From contig NZ_CP054918.1 of NCBI RefSeq assembly GCF_013364195.1, forward strand, positions 3,089,001-3,153,000: a stretch of 64,000 nt of DNA. The letters are read 5' to 3'. Source of the DNA: Streptomyces sp. NA04227. Lineage in GTDB: Bacteria > Actinomycetota > Actinomycetes > Streptomycetales > Streptomycetaceae. Below are positions 7,777 to 17,402 of the stretch, one piece after another; positions within the stretch are counted from its first letter, which is position 1, and every line of letters begins with the position of its first letter. The position numbers and the translations under genes are program-made. The notes under the pieces are model-generated. The model was not told the DNA's origin and did no database searches. It was given only the letters and a program-made list of their open reading frames with translations.

Positions 7777-8762
7777 CCGCTCCCGCCCCCTCACCCACCG
7801 GGCCCGCCGTGGCCACCGCCTCCCCCGCCCTGCTGCACCGGGTCGGCGAGCGGGCGCTGGCCTGGCTGGACACCCACCGCGAGTACTTCCGGCTGACCCC
7901 GGAGGACCTCGCCACCGGGCGTGGCACCGGTGAACGGCTCAAGCCGCTGGCCGAGTTGGGCACCCAGCTGCGCATCCTCGCCCGCGAGGGCATCGCGGGC
8001 TCCGAGCAGCACCGGCGGGCGACCCGGCTGCTCGACTTCCTGTGGGGTGAACTCCTGGACGGCGGCGGTGTGTTGGCCCGGCTGCACCACAACGAGCCGT
8101 TCTCGCCGGTCCCGTTGGAGGTCTACGCGGTCTTCCACGAACTGGGGCACCGCCACCCGGGACTCGAGGCCAGTTTGCGTACGGTGCGCGGTACGCGGAG
8201 CTGGGCCGCCATGGAGGTGGTCCCGAACCGGCGGCTGGGGCTGCGCAACGCGGAACGCCGGATGGGGCTCACGGACGGCGGGCGTGCCGTCCCCGGCCCG
8301 CAAAGTGCCCTGGAACAGACCTGGTTGGACCAGCTGCCCGAGCCGTGGACCGTGCATCTGCACACCGCCTACGACATCACCCACACCATCTTCCACCTCA
8401 CCAACTGGGGCGAGGCACCCGAGCGCGTCCCCGCGCACATCGCGGACTACCTCACCCTCTATCTGCCCGCCTGGCTGGAGGACTGGGCCGACCTCCAACA
8501 CTGGGATCTGCTCGGCGAGTTGCTGGTCGTCGACGCCTGTCTGCCCAGGCCCGGCCTGGACGCGGACATCTGGGCACGCTTCGCCGCCGCGCAGAGCGAG
8601 AGCGGCGCCATGCCCCTGCACCACGAGATGCCCGACGGCGACCCGGACACCGTCTTCGACATCGTCCACCACCCCACGATCGTCGCCGCCTTCGCCTCCG
8701 CCATGGCCACCTCGCGTGCGCTGGAGGGGCCGGGGGACGGAGGAGAGGCGGGGCGGGAGTGA
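7773..8762 (+). CDS. DUF6895-like protein, copy 2
   Basis: 329 residues, paralogous to the preceding gene and joined to it by a GTGA overlap. Shared blocks: RVGERALAWLDTHREYFRL, RLKPLAELG, RATRLLDFLW, YDITHTIFHLTNWG, LPAWLEDWADLQHWDLLGELLVVDACLPRP, FAAAQSESGAMP, and a late HHPTIVAAFA. The two His of THxxFHLT and a late HH or YH pair are kept in both copies and are the best candidates for functional residues. The two proteins may form a heterodimer or act successively. The stop overlaps the start of the hydrolase gene by 4 nt, so the whole set is one transcription and translation unit. Confidence 0.75.
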   Translation: MTAPAPSPTGPAVATASPALLHRVGERALAWLDTHREYFRLTPEDLATGRGTGERLKPLAELGTQLRILAREGIAGSEQHRRATRLLDFLWGELLDGGGVLARLHHNEPFSPVPLEVYAVFHELGHRHPGLEASLRTVRGTRSWAAMEVVPNRRLGLRNAERRMGLTDGGRAVPGPQSALEQTWLDQLPEPWTVHLHTAYDITHTIFHLTNWGEAPERVPAHIADYLTLYLPAWLEDWADLQHWDLLGELLVVDACLPRPGLDADIWARFAAAQSESGAMPLHHEMPDGDPDTVFDIVHHPTIVAAFASAMATSRALEGPGDGGEAGRE

Positions 8763-10084
8763 CGGCTTCGGATCGGGCGGGAGGCGGACCCGACACGGAC
8801 GGGTCCGGGGCCGGCGCAGACCGGTCCGGGTTCGCCGTGGACCGGTCCGGGGCCGCCGTGGATCCGCCCGGCGAACTGCTCGGCGAGGGGCTCCCGCTGA
8901 GCGAGGACCTCTCTCCCGGCGCGGGCCTCCCTCCCCACACGGACCTCCTCCTCGGCACGGACCTCCCCCTCGACGAACGCCTCGCCCGGGCGCTGCCCCA
9001 CATCGACGCACCGCAGGCAGTGATCGCGGTCAGCAGCGGCGGTGTCGTGACCGAGGCGGTGCGCGAGCCCGAAGAGTGCTCGGTCAGCAGCGGCGGCGCG
9101 GTGACCGAGGTGACGCGCGAGCCCGGCGCGCGGCGCTATGAACTCGGGTCCGCCACAAAGACGTTCACGGTGCTGCTCCTCGCCGAGCTGGCCCGGTCCG
9201 GCGTACTGCGTCTGGACGATCCGCTGGCCGCGCATCTGCCGTCGCTGCGGCTGCCGTACCCCGAGCAGCGGCGGATCACCCTGCGCCACCTGGCCACGCA
9301 CACCGCGGGCCTGCCGCGGCTGCCGCCCGATCTGACCCGCAGCGCGCTGCTGCACCCCGGTACCAACCCCTACCCGCGCTACGACACCCGGCTGCTGCTC
9401 GACGCCTTCGCACGGATCCGGCCCCGGCACCGGCCCGGTACCCGCTGGCACTACTCCAACCTCGGTGTGGCCCTGCTCGGCCCGGCCCTCGCGCACGCGA
9501 CCGGCACCTGCTACCCGGATCTCCTCGCCGAGCGGGTTCTCACGCCAATGGGCCTGTGCGACACGGGACTTGGCGCTTCGGCCGCCGATGTCACCGGTCA
9601 CCGGGCGCTGCGGCCCGCCCCGCTGCCCGCCACCGATATGGGCGCCTTCGCCGCGGCGGGCGGGCTGCGGGCGACCTCCGCCGACGTGCTCGCTTACCTG
9701 GTGGCCCACCTGCGTCCGCAGGACCACCACCGCTCCCCCGCACAGGCGCCGCTCGCGGCCGCCCTGGCCGATGTCCAGGTGCCGCAACTCCGGCGCGGCG
9801 CACGGCGACAGCACACCCACACGCTCACCTGGTTCCAGCATCCGGCGCCCGGCGGAGAGCTGCTCTTCCACTGCGGGGCCACCTTCGGCCAGCAGGTCTT
9901 CCTCGGCTTCCACCGGGCCTCCGGCACCGCGCTGTTCGCCGCCTGCACCCGGCGCGGCAACCGGCGCGGGCTCGTCGCCACCGGCTACCGCGTCCTGTGG
10001 GAACTGGCCTCCTCCTCCGCCTCGGCGCCGAGCCCCGCGGCGAGCACCTCGGCCAGATGCCGGGCCCGTACCCCGGCGAGCTGA
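8759..10084 (+). CDS. class C beta-lactamase-like serine hydrolase
   Basis: 441 residues, GTG in a GTGA overlap. The N-terminal ~80 residues are low-complexity (Asp/Gly/Leu/Pro). The catalytic domain has the three class C/DD-peptidase boxes: SxxK in GSATKTF, YxN in WHYSNLG, and HxG in FHCGATFG; HTAGLP is also typical. No signal peptide is seen, so it probably acts in the cytosol. Families with this fold include esterases, D-amino peptidases and hydrolases acting on peptides, so it may trim, hydrolyse or acylate the operon's product. Two oddities: an 18-residue internal duplication before the SxxK serine, and a C-terminal tail of about 35 residues that is read from the antisense of the facing dehydrogenase gene. 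Confidence 0.82.
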   Translation: MTASDRAGGGPDTDGSGAGADRSGFAVDRSGAAVDPPGELLGEGLPLSEDLSPGAGLPPHTDLLLGTDLPLDERLARALPHIDAPQAVIAVSSGGVVTEAVREPEECSVSSGGAVTEVTREPGARRYELGSATKTFTVLLLAELARSGVLRLDDPLAAHLPSLRLPYPEQRRITLRHLATHTAGLPRLPPDLTRSALLHPGTNPYPRYDTRLLLDAFARIRPRHRPGTRWHYSNLGVALLGPALAHATGTCYPDLLAERVLTPMGLCDTGLGASAADVTGHRALRPAPLPATDMGAFAAAGGLRATSADVLAYLVAHLRPQDHHRSPAQAPLAAALADVQVPQLRRGARRQHTHTLTWFQHPAPGGELLFHCGATFGQQVFLGFHRASGTALFAACTRRGNRRGLVATGYRVLWELASSSASAPSPAASTSARCRARTPAS

Positions 10085-13038
10085 CCGAGCTGGGTGCGGC
10101 AGGAGAAGCCGTCCGCGAGCAGGACCGTACTGTCGACACCGGCCTCGCCCGACCCTCCACTTGAGCCCTCGCCCTCACCCGTGCCCTGCAACGCCCTTAC
10201 GGAGGGCAGCAGTTGCTCCTCCGCGCAGGCGCGGGACACCTTCTCGTGGCCGCGTTCGAAGCCGAAGTTCCCGGCCAGGCCGCAGCAACCGCCGCTGAGT
10301 TCGCCGCTCAGGCCCGCCTTGGTACGCAACCGCCGTTCGGCCTCGTCGCCGAGGACGGCGTGCTGGTGGCAGTGGGTCTGCCCGGCGACCGGGCGGTCGA
10401 TACGGGGCGGGGTCCAGTGGGGTGCGTACTCCTCCAGGGTCTGCGCGAACGTCCGTACCGAGGCGGCGAGTTCGGCGGCCCGGGGGTCGTCGTCGAGGAG
10501 TTCGACCAGGTCCGAGCGGAGGGCGGCGGCGCAGCTCGGTTCGAGGACCACGACGGGCACGCCGGGGTCCAGGTGGGGGGCGAGGTGGTCGAGGGTGCGG
10601 CGCAGCACCGTACGGGCGCGGTCGAGCTGGCCGGTGGTGACGTAGGTGAGGCCGCAGCAGACGCGTTCGGGGACGACGCAGCGCAGCCCGGCATCCTCCA
10701 GGACCCGCACGGCGGCCCGGCCGACCTCGGGTGCGAGGTGGTCGGTGAAGGTGTCCGGCCACAGGATCACGGTGGGACGGGGAGCCGATTGCGCAGCCCG
10801 GCCGCCGCCCTCGCGGATCGTTTCATCTCCCTTGCCGGGCAGGCGTGTTGGAGGTGCTCCACGACGCGAGGCCCGGAGCATCCGCGCCCGCCACCACTGC
10901 TGGAAGGTCCGCCGTGCGAGCGGCGGGACGGCGCGCTCGGCGGAGACTCCGGCGAGGCGTTTGCCGAGGGCCGCGAGGGGGCGAAGCGAGGCGGCGGCGT
11001 TGACCAGCGGGGCGAGGCGGAGCGCGGCCACCGCGTGCAGCCACTGCGGCAGCCTGCCGAGGGAGTAGTGGGCGGCGGGGCGCAGCCGTCCCTCGTAGTG
11101 GTGGTGCAGGAACTCCGCCTTGTAGGTGGCCATGTCGACGCCGACGGGGCAGTCGGAGCGGCAGCCCTTGCAGGACAGGCACAGGTCGAGCGCGTCGCGC
11201 ACCTCGGTGGAGCGCCAGCCGTCGGTGACCACCTCACCGGCGAGCATCTCGTGCAGCAGCCGGGCGCGGCCCCGGGTCGAGTGCTGTTCCTCCCCGGTGG
11301 CCCGGAAGGAGGGGCACATCACTCCCGAAGTCGTCGTGGTTTCGCGGCACTTGGCGACGCCGACGCAGCGGCGTACGGCCGCCGAGAAGTCGCCGTTGTC
11401 GTGCGGGTAGCCGAAGGCGACGTCCACCGGGCGGCGCGGCAGTACCGCGAACCGCAGATTCGCGTCCAGCGGAGCGGGCCGCGCGAGGATGCCGGGGTTG
11501 AGCAGATGTGCCGGATCCCAGAGGGACTTGGCACGCTCGAAGAGGTGCACCAGGTCGGGGCCGTACATCACCGGCAGGAGTTCGGCGCGGGCCTGCCCGT
11601 CGCCGTGCTCGCCGGAGAGCGAACCGCCGTGCGCCACCACGAGCCTGGCCAGCTCCTCGCTGAACAGCCGGAAGCTGCGCACCCCTTGGTTGCTCAGCAG
11701 ATCGAAGTCGATACGTACGTGGATGCAGCCGTCGCCGAAGTGTCCGTACGGCGTACCGTGCAGCCCGTGTTCGGCGAGCAGCGACCTGAAGTCCCGTAGA
11801 TACGCGCCGAGTCGGGCGGGCGGCACCGCGCAGTCCTCCCAGCCGGGCCAGGCCTCCGCGCCGCCCCCGGCGGCTCCACTGCGGGCCGCGTCGTCGCCCG
11901 CGGGCATCCGGGTCGCCGAGCCGCTGGCGTCCTCGCGGATGCGCCACAGCACCCGCTGCCCGGCCGGGTCGGCGACGATCAGCGAGTGCCTGGTGTCGGC
12001 GGCGCGTACCAGTGCCTCCGCCGCCGCACGCGCCTCGGCCTCGCTGTCGCCGCCCATCTCCACGAACAACCATGCGCCGCCGCCCGGGAGTTGACGCGTT
12101 CCGGCCGGTACGAGATCGGCGGCCATCCCCTCGACGGTCAGCGGGCCGTGCGGCAGAAGTCCGGCCGCCGCCTCCGCCGCAGCGCTCTCGTCGCGGTAGC
12201 CGAGCACGGCGAGCACCCGGGCCCGGGGCGGCCTCACCAGGGCGACCTCGGCCTCGGTGATCAGGCCGAGGGTGCCCTCGCTGCCGCAGAAGGCGCGGGC
12301 GAGGTCGGTGCCGTTCTCGGGCAGCAGGGCGTCCAGTGCGTAGCCGGAGATCCGGCGCGGCAGGTCCGGGAACCCCGTACGCAGCAAGGCGAGTTGGCCG
12401 GCCACCAGCTCCCGCAGACCCTCCGGTGCGCCCTGCCAGCCGCGGCCCAGGTGCCTGCTCGTACCGTCGGAGGTGAGCACCCGCAGGCTGCGCAGGCTGT
12501 CGGCGGTGGTGCCCCAGGCGACCGAGTGCGAGCCGCAGGAGTTGTTGCCGATCATCCCGCCGAGTGTGCAGCGGGAGTGCGTGGAGGGATCGGGGCCGAA
12601 CCGCAGACCGTGCACGGCCGCGGCGTCCTGGAGCCGGTCGAGCACCAGGCCCGGCTGGACCAGGGCCGTCCCGGAGCCCGGGTCGAGTTCGAGCAGCCGG
12701 TTCATGTGCCGGGTGAAGTCGAGGACCACCCCGGTGCCGGTGGCCTGTCCCGCGATCGAGGTACCCGCGCCGCGGGCGACGACGGGTACTCCTTCCGCGC
12801 GGCAGACGCCGAGCACCGCGGCCACGTCGTCCGCGTCGCGCGGGGCGACCACCACCTGCGGGACCCGGCGGTAGTTGGAGGCGTCCATCGTGTGCAGCGC
12901 TCTGGTCTGCGCGTCGGCCAGGACCTCGCCGCGGACCTGGGCCCGCAGCCGCCCCGCCAGGGCGATCCGCGCCCCGCCCTCGTCGCCGGTCTCCCGGGGG
13001 ATCTCGCCGGGCATCTCCGCAGGCATCTGTCCAGACAT
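9985..13038 (-). CDS. FAD-linked oxidase / Fe-S protein fusion (D-lactate or glycolate dehydrogenase type)
   Basis: 1017 residues. The N-terminal half is a GlcD-like flavoprotein: FAD-binding segment VVARGAGTSIAGQATGTG, VLxxDxTRHMN and IGNNSCGSHS, then the FAD-oxidase C domain containing YGHFGDGCIHVRI. The C-terminal half is GlpC/GlcF-like, with a Cys-rich cluster ligand set CLSCKGCRSDCP and two CCG-type motifs (VCCGLTY, GGCCGLAGN). This fusion oxidises 2-hydroxy acids, most likely D-lactate or D-2-hydroxyglutarate, and passes electrons to quinone or another acceptor. ATG chosen; an alternative in-frame ATG lies 4 codons later. The last 100 nt overlap the convergent hydrolase gene. Confidence 0.9.
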   Translation of the reverse strand: MSGQMPAEMPGEIPRETGDEGGARIALAGRLRAQVRGEVLADAQTRALHTMDASNYRRVPQVVVAPRDADDVAAVLGVCRAEGVPVVARGAGTSIAGQATGTGVVLDFTRHMNRLLELDPGSGTALVQPGLVLDRLQDAAAVHGLRFGPDPSTHSRCTLGGMIGNNSCGSHSVAWGTTADSLRSLRVLTSDGTSRHLGRGWQGAPEGLRELVAGQLALLRTGFPDLPRRISGYALDALLPENGTDLARAFCGSEGTLGLITEAEVALVRPPRARVLAVLGYRDESAAAEAAAGLLPHGPLTVEGMAADLVPAGTRQLPGGGAWLFVEMGGDSEAEARAAAEALVRAADTRHSLIVADPAGQRVLWRIREDASGSATRMPAGDDAARSGAAGGGAEAWPGWEDCAVPPARLGAYLRDFRSLLAEHGLHGTPYGHFGDGCIHVRIDFDLLSNQGVRSFRLFSEELARLVVAHGGSLSGEHGDGQARAELLPVMYGPDLVHLFERAKSLWDPAHLLNPGILARPAPLDANLRFAVLPRRPVDVAFGYPHDNGDFSAAVRRCVGVAKCRETTTTSGVMCPSFRATGEEQHSTRGRARLLHEMLAGEVVTDGWRSTEVRDALDLCLSCKGCRSDCPVGVDMATYKAEFLHHHYEGRLRPAAHYSLGRLPQWLHAVAALRLAPLVNAAASLRPLAALGKRLAGVSAERAVPPLARRTFQQWWRARMLRASRRGAPPTRLPGKGDETIREGGGRAAQSAPRPTVILWPDTFTDHLAPEVGRAAVRVLEDAGLRCVVPERVCCGLTYVTTGQLDRARTVLRRTLDHLAPHLDPGVPVVVLEPSCAAALRSDLVELLDDDPRAAELAASVRTFAQTLEEYAPHWTPPRIDRPVAGQTHCHQHAVLGDEAERRLRTKAGLSGELSGGCCGLAGNFGFERGHEKVSRACAEEQLLPSVRALQGTGEGEGSSGGSGEAGVDSTVLLADGFSCRTQLGQLAGVRARHLAEVLAAGLGAEAEEEASSHRTR

Positions 13039-13157
13039 GTCTTCAGGATGCCCACACGTGAAACCTGCTCACCGTCAGCCACGGGCGCACGGCGGGAAAC
13101 AGTCGCGACGGGTGTCTCATCCGGCGGACAGTGGGCGGCCCGGGCCCGTCGAGCGTC

Positions 13158-14288
<1,131 letters not shown>

Positions 14289-14342
14289 TCGTGTAGGGCC
14301 GTTACCGCGTGAGGCGGAGCCCCGGCCCCCGGGCCGCTGCGC

Positions 14343-14387
14343 AACGCCGACGGCGCGACCTCTTTTCGAGGTCGCGCCGTCGGCGTT
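14343..14387. terminator. bidirectional terminator between serC and the DUF6777 gene
   Basis: Perfect 19-bp stem (14343-14361 with 14369-14387) and 7-nt loop CTTTTCG. T-rich or A-rich ends on both sides let it serve both convergent genes. Confidence 0.85.
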
Positions 14388-14421
14388 TTCCCGCTCCCGA
14401 AGGGGTGATTCGAGCTCGCGG

Positions 14422-15669
14422 TCAGGTGGCCGGGACGGATTCGGGCGTGCCCTGGTCCGGTGGGGGTTCGGTGGTGCCGCCGTCGGGGGGCGGGGTCTCG
14501 GCCGGAGGTTCGGTCGGCGGGGCGGAGGTCTCTTCCTCGGGCGGCGTCGCGGAGTCGTCGGGCTCGGTGGGCGCGGTGTCGGAGACGGTCGGGGACGGCG
14601 AGGTCGTGGGCACGTCCGTGATGCCGTCCTCGTCGCCCTTCTCGCGCCGGAACCAGTCCCCGGTGTCCAGGTCGACCAGGACGAACACATTGATCACCGT
14701 GGTCGATTCGCGGACCACCACCGTCCGCGAGGGCCGGTAGCCGGGCCAGGGGCTGCCGACCTGCTTCGGCTCGTCGAGAGCCACCGGCTCGGTGAGCGGA
14801 TTGCCGCAGGCGCAGCGCACCCGGGGCACGCCGCGCGAGTCGACCAGTGTGGCGGTGCCCGCCTGCAGCACGGCCTGGTACGAGGTGGCCTTGCCGTTCT
14901 TGAAGCCGTGGTTGGTGACCCGGGTGTCCATCCGCAGCTGGACGGGTGTCAACGAGCGCAGGTACGAGGGGATCTCGTTTCGCCCGATGCCCGCCACCCC
15001 GGCGAACGCGCCCGCCTTCACCTGATCCCTGCGCAGGAACTCGATCTGCTTCTCGACATCGCAGCTCGTCGTGGACCGGCTGCCGCCGTACAGGCCGGGC
15101 GCCGAACCCCGCACACTTGCCGTACCGCCCTCGTTCCCGGACGGTTTGGGCCTGCCGCTGTCCCCGTCGGGCGGCGTGGACTTCTTCGCCGTCGAATCGG
15201 TGAACGGCTCCCGGCCCTTGGCCGAGGCGGGCTGGAGAAACACCTCGCCGGACTTCTTGCCGTCGTCGTCCGGTCGGGTGAGGAGGACGATCAGCGTCGC
15301 GGCCACGAGTACGGCGGCCACCGCGACGGCCACCTTGGGCGCGGACCGCCACCAGGGGCCGCCGCCACCCCGGGCGGGTCCCGTGGCGCCGCTGCCCTCG
15401 CCCCCTCCCCCGCCGCCGCCACTTCCCCCGCCGCCGTCCCCGCCGTCGCCGCCACCACGTGAGCCGCCGTCACCCGGGCCCTGCGGCCGGGCGGCGGGGG
15501 TCACCTCGGTGGGCTCGTGCGAGGGCTGCCCCTGGGACGGGCCGGACGAGGACGGGTCCGAGGACGAGGGGTCGGACAGCGGGCCGGAAGGCGGCCCCGC
15601 AGGAGGCTGCGAACCGGAGCCCGAGCCGGGACCGCTCGGGCGGCTGTCGGGGGGTGGCTGAGAGGTCAC
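14422..15669 (-). CDS. DUF6777-like membrane-anchored protein
   Basis: 415 residues with the GTG at 15669, chosen because AAGGGG lies just upstream; an earlier GTG at 15816 is possible but would add a Pro-rich stretch. About 120 disordered Pro/Gly/Ser-rich residues precede a single membrane helix (VAVAVAAVLVAATLIVLL). The extracellular domain starts with EVFLQPASAKG and contains TRVTNHGFKNGKATSYQAVL and VRCACGNPL, which I recognise as DUF6777. A Thr/Pro-rich tail ends the protein. DUF6777 domains are often linked to Ser/Thr kinases in Streptomyces; function unknown. It is closed by the shared terminator with serC. Confidence 0.75.
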   Translation of the reverse strand: MTSQPPPDSRPSGPGSGSGSQPPAGPPSGPLSDPSSSDPSSSGPSQGQPSHEPTEVTPAARPQGPGDGGSRGGGDGGDGGGGSGGGGGGGEGSGATGPARGGGGPWWRSAPKVAVAVAAVLVAATLIVLLTRPDDDGKKSGEVFLQPASAKGREPFTDSTAKKSTPPDGDSGRPKPSGNEGGTASVRGSAPGLYGGSRSTTSCDVEKQIEFLRRDQVKAGAFAGVAGIGRNEIPSYLRSLTPVQLRMDTRVTNHGFKNGKATSYQAVLQAGTATLVDSRGVPRVRCACGNPLTEPVALDEPKQVGSPWPGYRPSRTVVVRESTTVINVFVLVDLDTGDWFRREKGDEDGITDVPTTSPSPTVSDTAPTEPDDSATPPEEETSAPPTEPPAETPPPDGGTTEPPPDQGTPESVPAT

Positions 15670-15959
15670 GGTGCCCCTTGGGTGTGGCGGGGTGTGCGGC
15701 GGAGTCGGGGGATTCGCGGAGTCGGGGAGTCGGGGAGTCGGTGGAGTACGTCCGGATCGGGTGGGTGGAGTGGCCCGGGCTGTGGGGCCTGTGGGGGCTA
15801 CGGGCAATTCGCTCACGTACGGACCGATTTGACCGTCGGCCTCATTGTGTGTGCGAGCCGGGTGCGGTCCGCAAGCGGAGTCGACGCGGCCCGCTTACGG
15901 TGAGGAAACGCTGAGGAAGCGACACAAACCGGGACAGGCGGCGGGAGGTACGGCGGGCG

Positions 15960-17402
15960 ATGAGCCACGGTGGTGGTGCGGCGAAGCCGGGGGGCCCGGG
16001 CGGTCGCTCGGGTGGCGGCTCGGGCGGTGGCTCGGGCGGTGGCTCGCGCCTTGGCCCGGGCGGCGGAGTGCCGCTGTCCGCGCGGATCTGCGGTGAGACG
16101 CTGGCGGCCGCGACCGCCGGAGTGGTGGCCATGGTGGTGGTCGCCGCGCTCGGGCTGTGGGCCGCGGGTGCCGGGGAGTTGCCGGGCGGCGGGTTCCACC
16201 GGGTGACGGCCGCCGTGGTGGTCATGGCCGCCGGTGGAAAGGTCGAGGTCAGCGGGGACGCCGGGGTGTTCGCGAAGGCGGAGGCCGCCGTCGACGTGGT
16301 CCCGCTGTCGGTGACCCTCGCGGGCGCGCTCGCCCTCGCCTTCGTCTTCCTGTGGCCGCTGCGGCACCGTGCCGTCGCCGAACCGGCCGAACTGCTCGCC
16401 CGCATCGCCCTGACGGCCGCGTTCTGGCTGGTGTACCTGGGTGTACTCGTGGGCCTGGCACGGCACGAGTTCGAGATCACCGTCGGCAACGACATCGCCG
16501 ACGAGATCGGCCGCGCACTCGGCGCCACCCCCCGGGTCGGCTTCCGCGCCGACCTGCCCGCGACCCTCGGCGTCGGCCTGCTCTGGGTGCTCGCCGTCCT
16601 CGCCCTGGCCTTCCTGGTGCCGCGCGGCACCCCGCTCTCCTCCCGGCTGCTGCGCTTCCAGCGGTGGGTACGCCCGCCCGCCTTCGCGATGCTCTACGTA
16701 CTGCTCGCGTACGTGGGCCTCGGACTGGTCGCCGGACTGGTCACGCTGATCACCCAGGACCACCGGACCGAGACCTTCGCCGTCCTGTGCCTCGGGCTGC
16801 CCAACCTCGCCTGGATGGCGCTGGGTGTCGGCATCGGCGGCGCCTGGACCGGACACGTGGACGACAGCCTCGGACTGCCCATGCCGCATGCGCTGGACAA
16901 GATCCTGCACACCCGCGACGGCACCCGGACGGTGGACCTGGGCGCCATCGGCGACCACGACGACCGGGCCTGGGTCCTGGTGGCGGTCGCCGTCCTGATC
17001 CTGTTCACCGCGGCCCTCGCCGCCGCGGTACGCGCGCCCGCCCGGCTCCCCGCCTGGCGGCACGCCCTGCAACTCGCTCTGGCCCTCGCCGTGACCCTGT
17101 TCGTGGTCGGCCTGCTCACCCGGGTCTCCTCGCACCAGGGCCTCTCACTGGTCGGCGTGGGCGGACTCGAAGGCCTCGGCGGACTGGGCGGCGAGGTCCA
17201 ACTCGATCCGCATGTCGGCCGGTTGGTCGGTGCGGGGGCGCTGTGGGGGCTGGTCATGGGCTTCTTCGGCAGCTTGCTCGCGCGACGGCTGCGGCATCCG
17301 GGGGAGGCCGGGGAGGGTGGGGAAGCCAGGGAGGGTGAGGGCGGCGGGGAGGGCGGGGACAGCGGGGGTGCGAAGGGTCGAGGGGCGGGGCCCCGTCAGT
17401 AG
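15960..17402 (+). CDS. streptophobe family integral membrane protein
   Basis: 480 residues, ATG with GGGAGG about 12 bp upstream. A Gly/Ser-rich N-terminal tail is followed by about ten hydrophobic segments over residues 45-460, with a short extracellular segment containing AAGGKVEVSGDAG. The pattern fits the streptophobe family, large polytopic proteins largely restricted to Streptomyces with no known function. The C-terminal tail is Gly/Glu-rich. The last 7 bp overlap the end of the convergent MFS gene. No neighbour suggests a specific role. Confidence 0.75.
   Translation: MSHGGGAAKPGGPGGRSGGGSGGGSGGGSRLGPGGGVPLSARICGETLAAATAGVVAMVVVAALGLWAAGAGELPGGGFHRVTAAVVVMAAGGKVEVSGDAGVFAKAEAAVDVVPLSVTLAGALALAFVFLWPLRHRAVAEPAELLARIALTAAFWLVYLGVLVGLARHEFEITVGNDIADEIGRALGATPRVGFRADLPATLGVGLLWVLAVLALAFLVPRGTPLSSRLLRFQRWVRPPAFAMLYVLLAYVGLGLVAGLVTLITQDHRTETFAVLCLGLPNLAWMALGVGIGGAWTGHVDDSLGLPMPHALDKILHTRDGTRTVDLGAIGDHDDRAWVLVAVAVLILFTAALAAAVRAPARLPAWRHALQLALALAVTLFVVGLLTRVSSHQGLSLVGVGGLEGLGGLGGEVQLDPHVGRLVGAGALWGLVMGFFGSLLARRLRHPGEAGEGGEAREGEGGGEGGDSGGAKGRGAGPRQ

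Noticed and set aside
14343..14387. Possible small RNA or riboswitch
   Set aside because: The perfect 19-bp stem with T-rich flank between convergent genes is explained by a bidirectional terminator.
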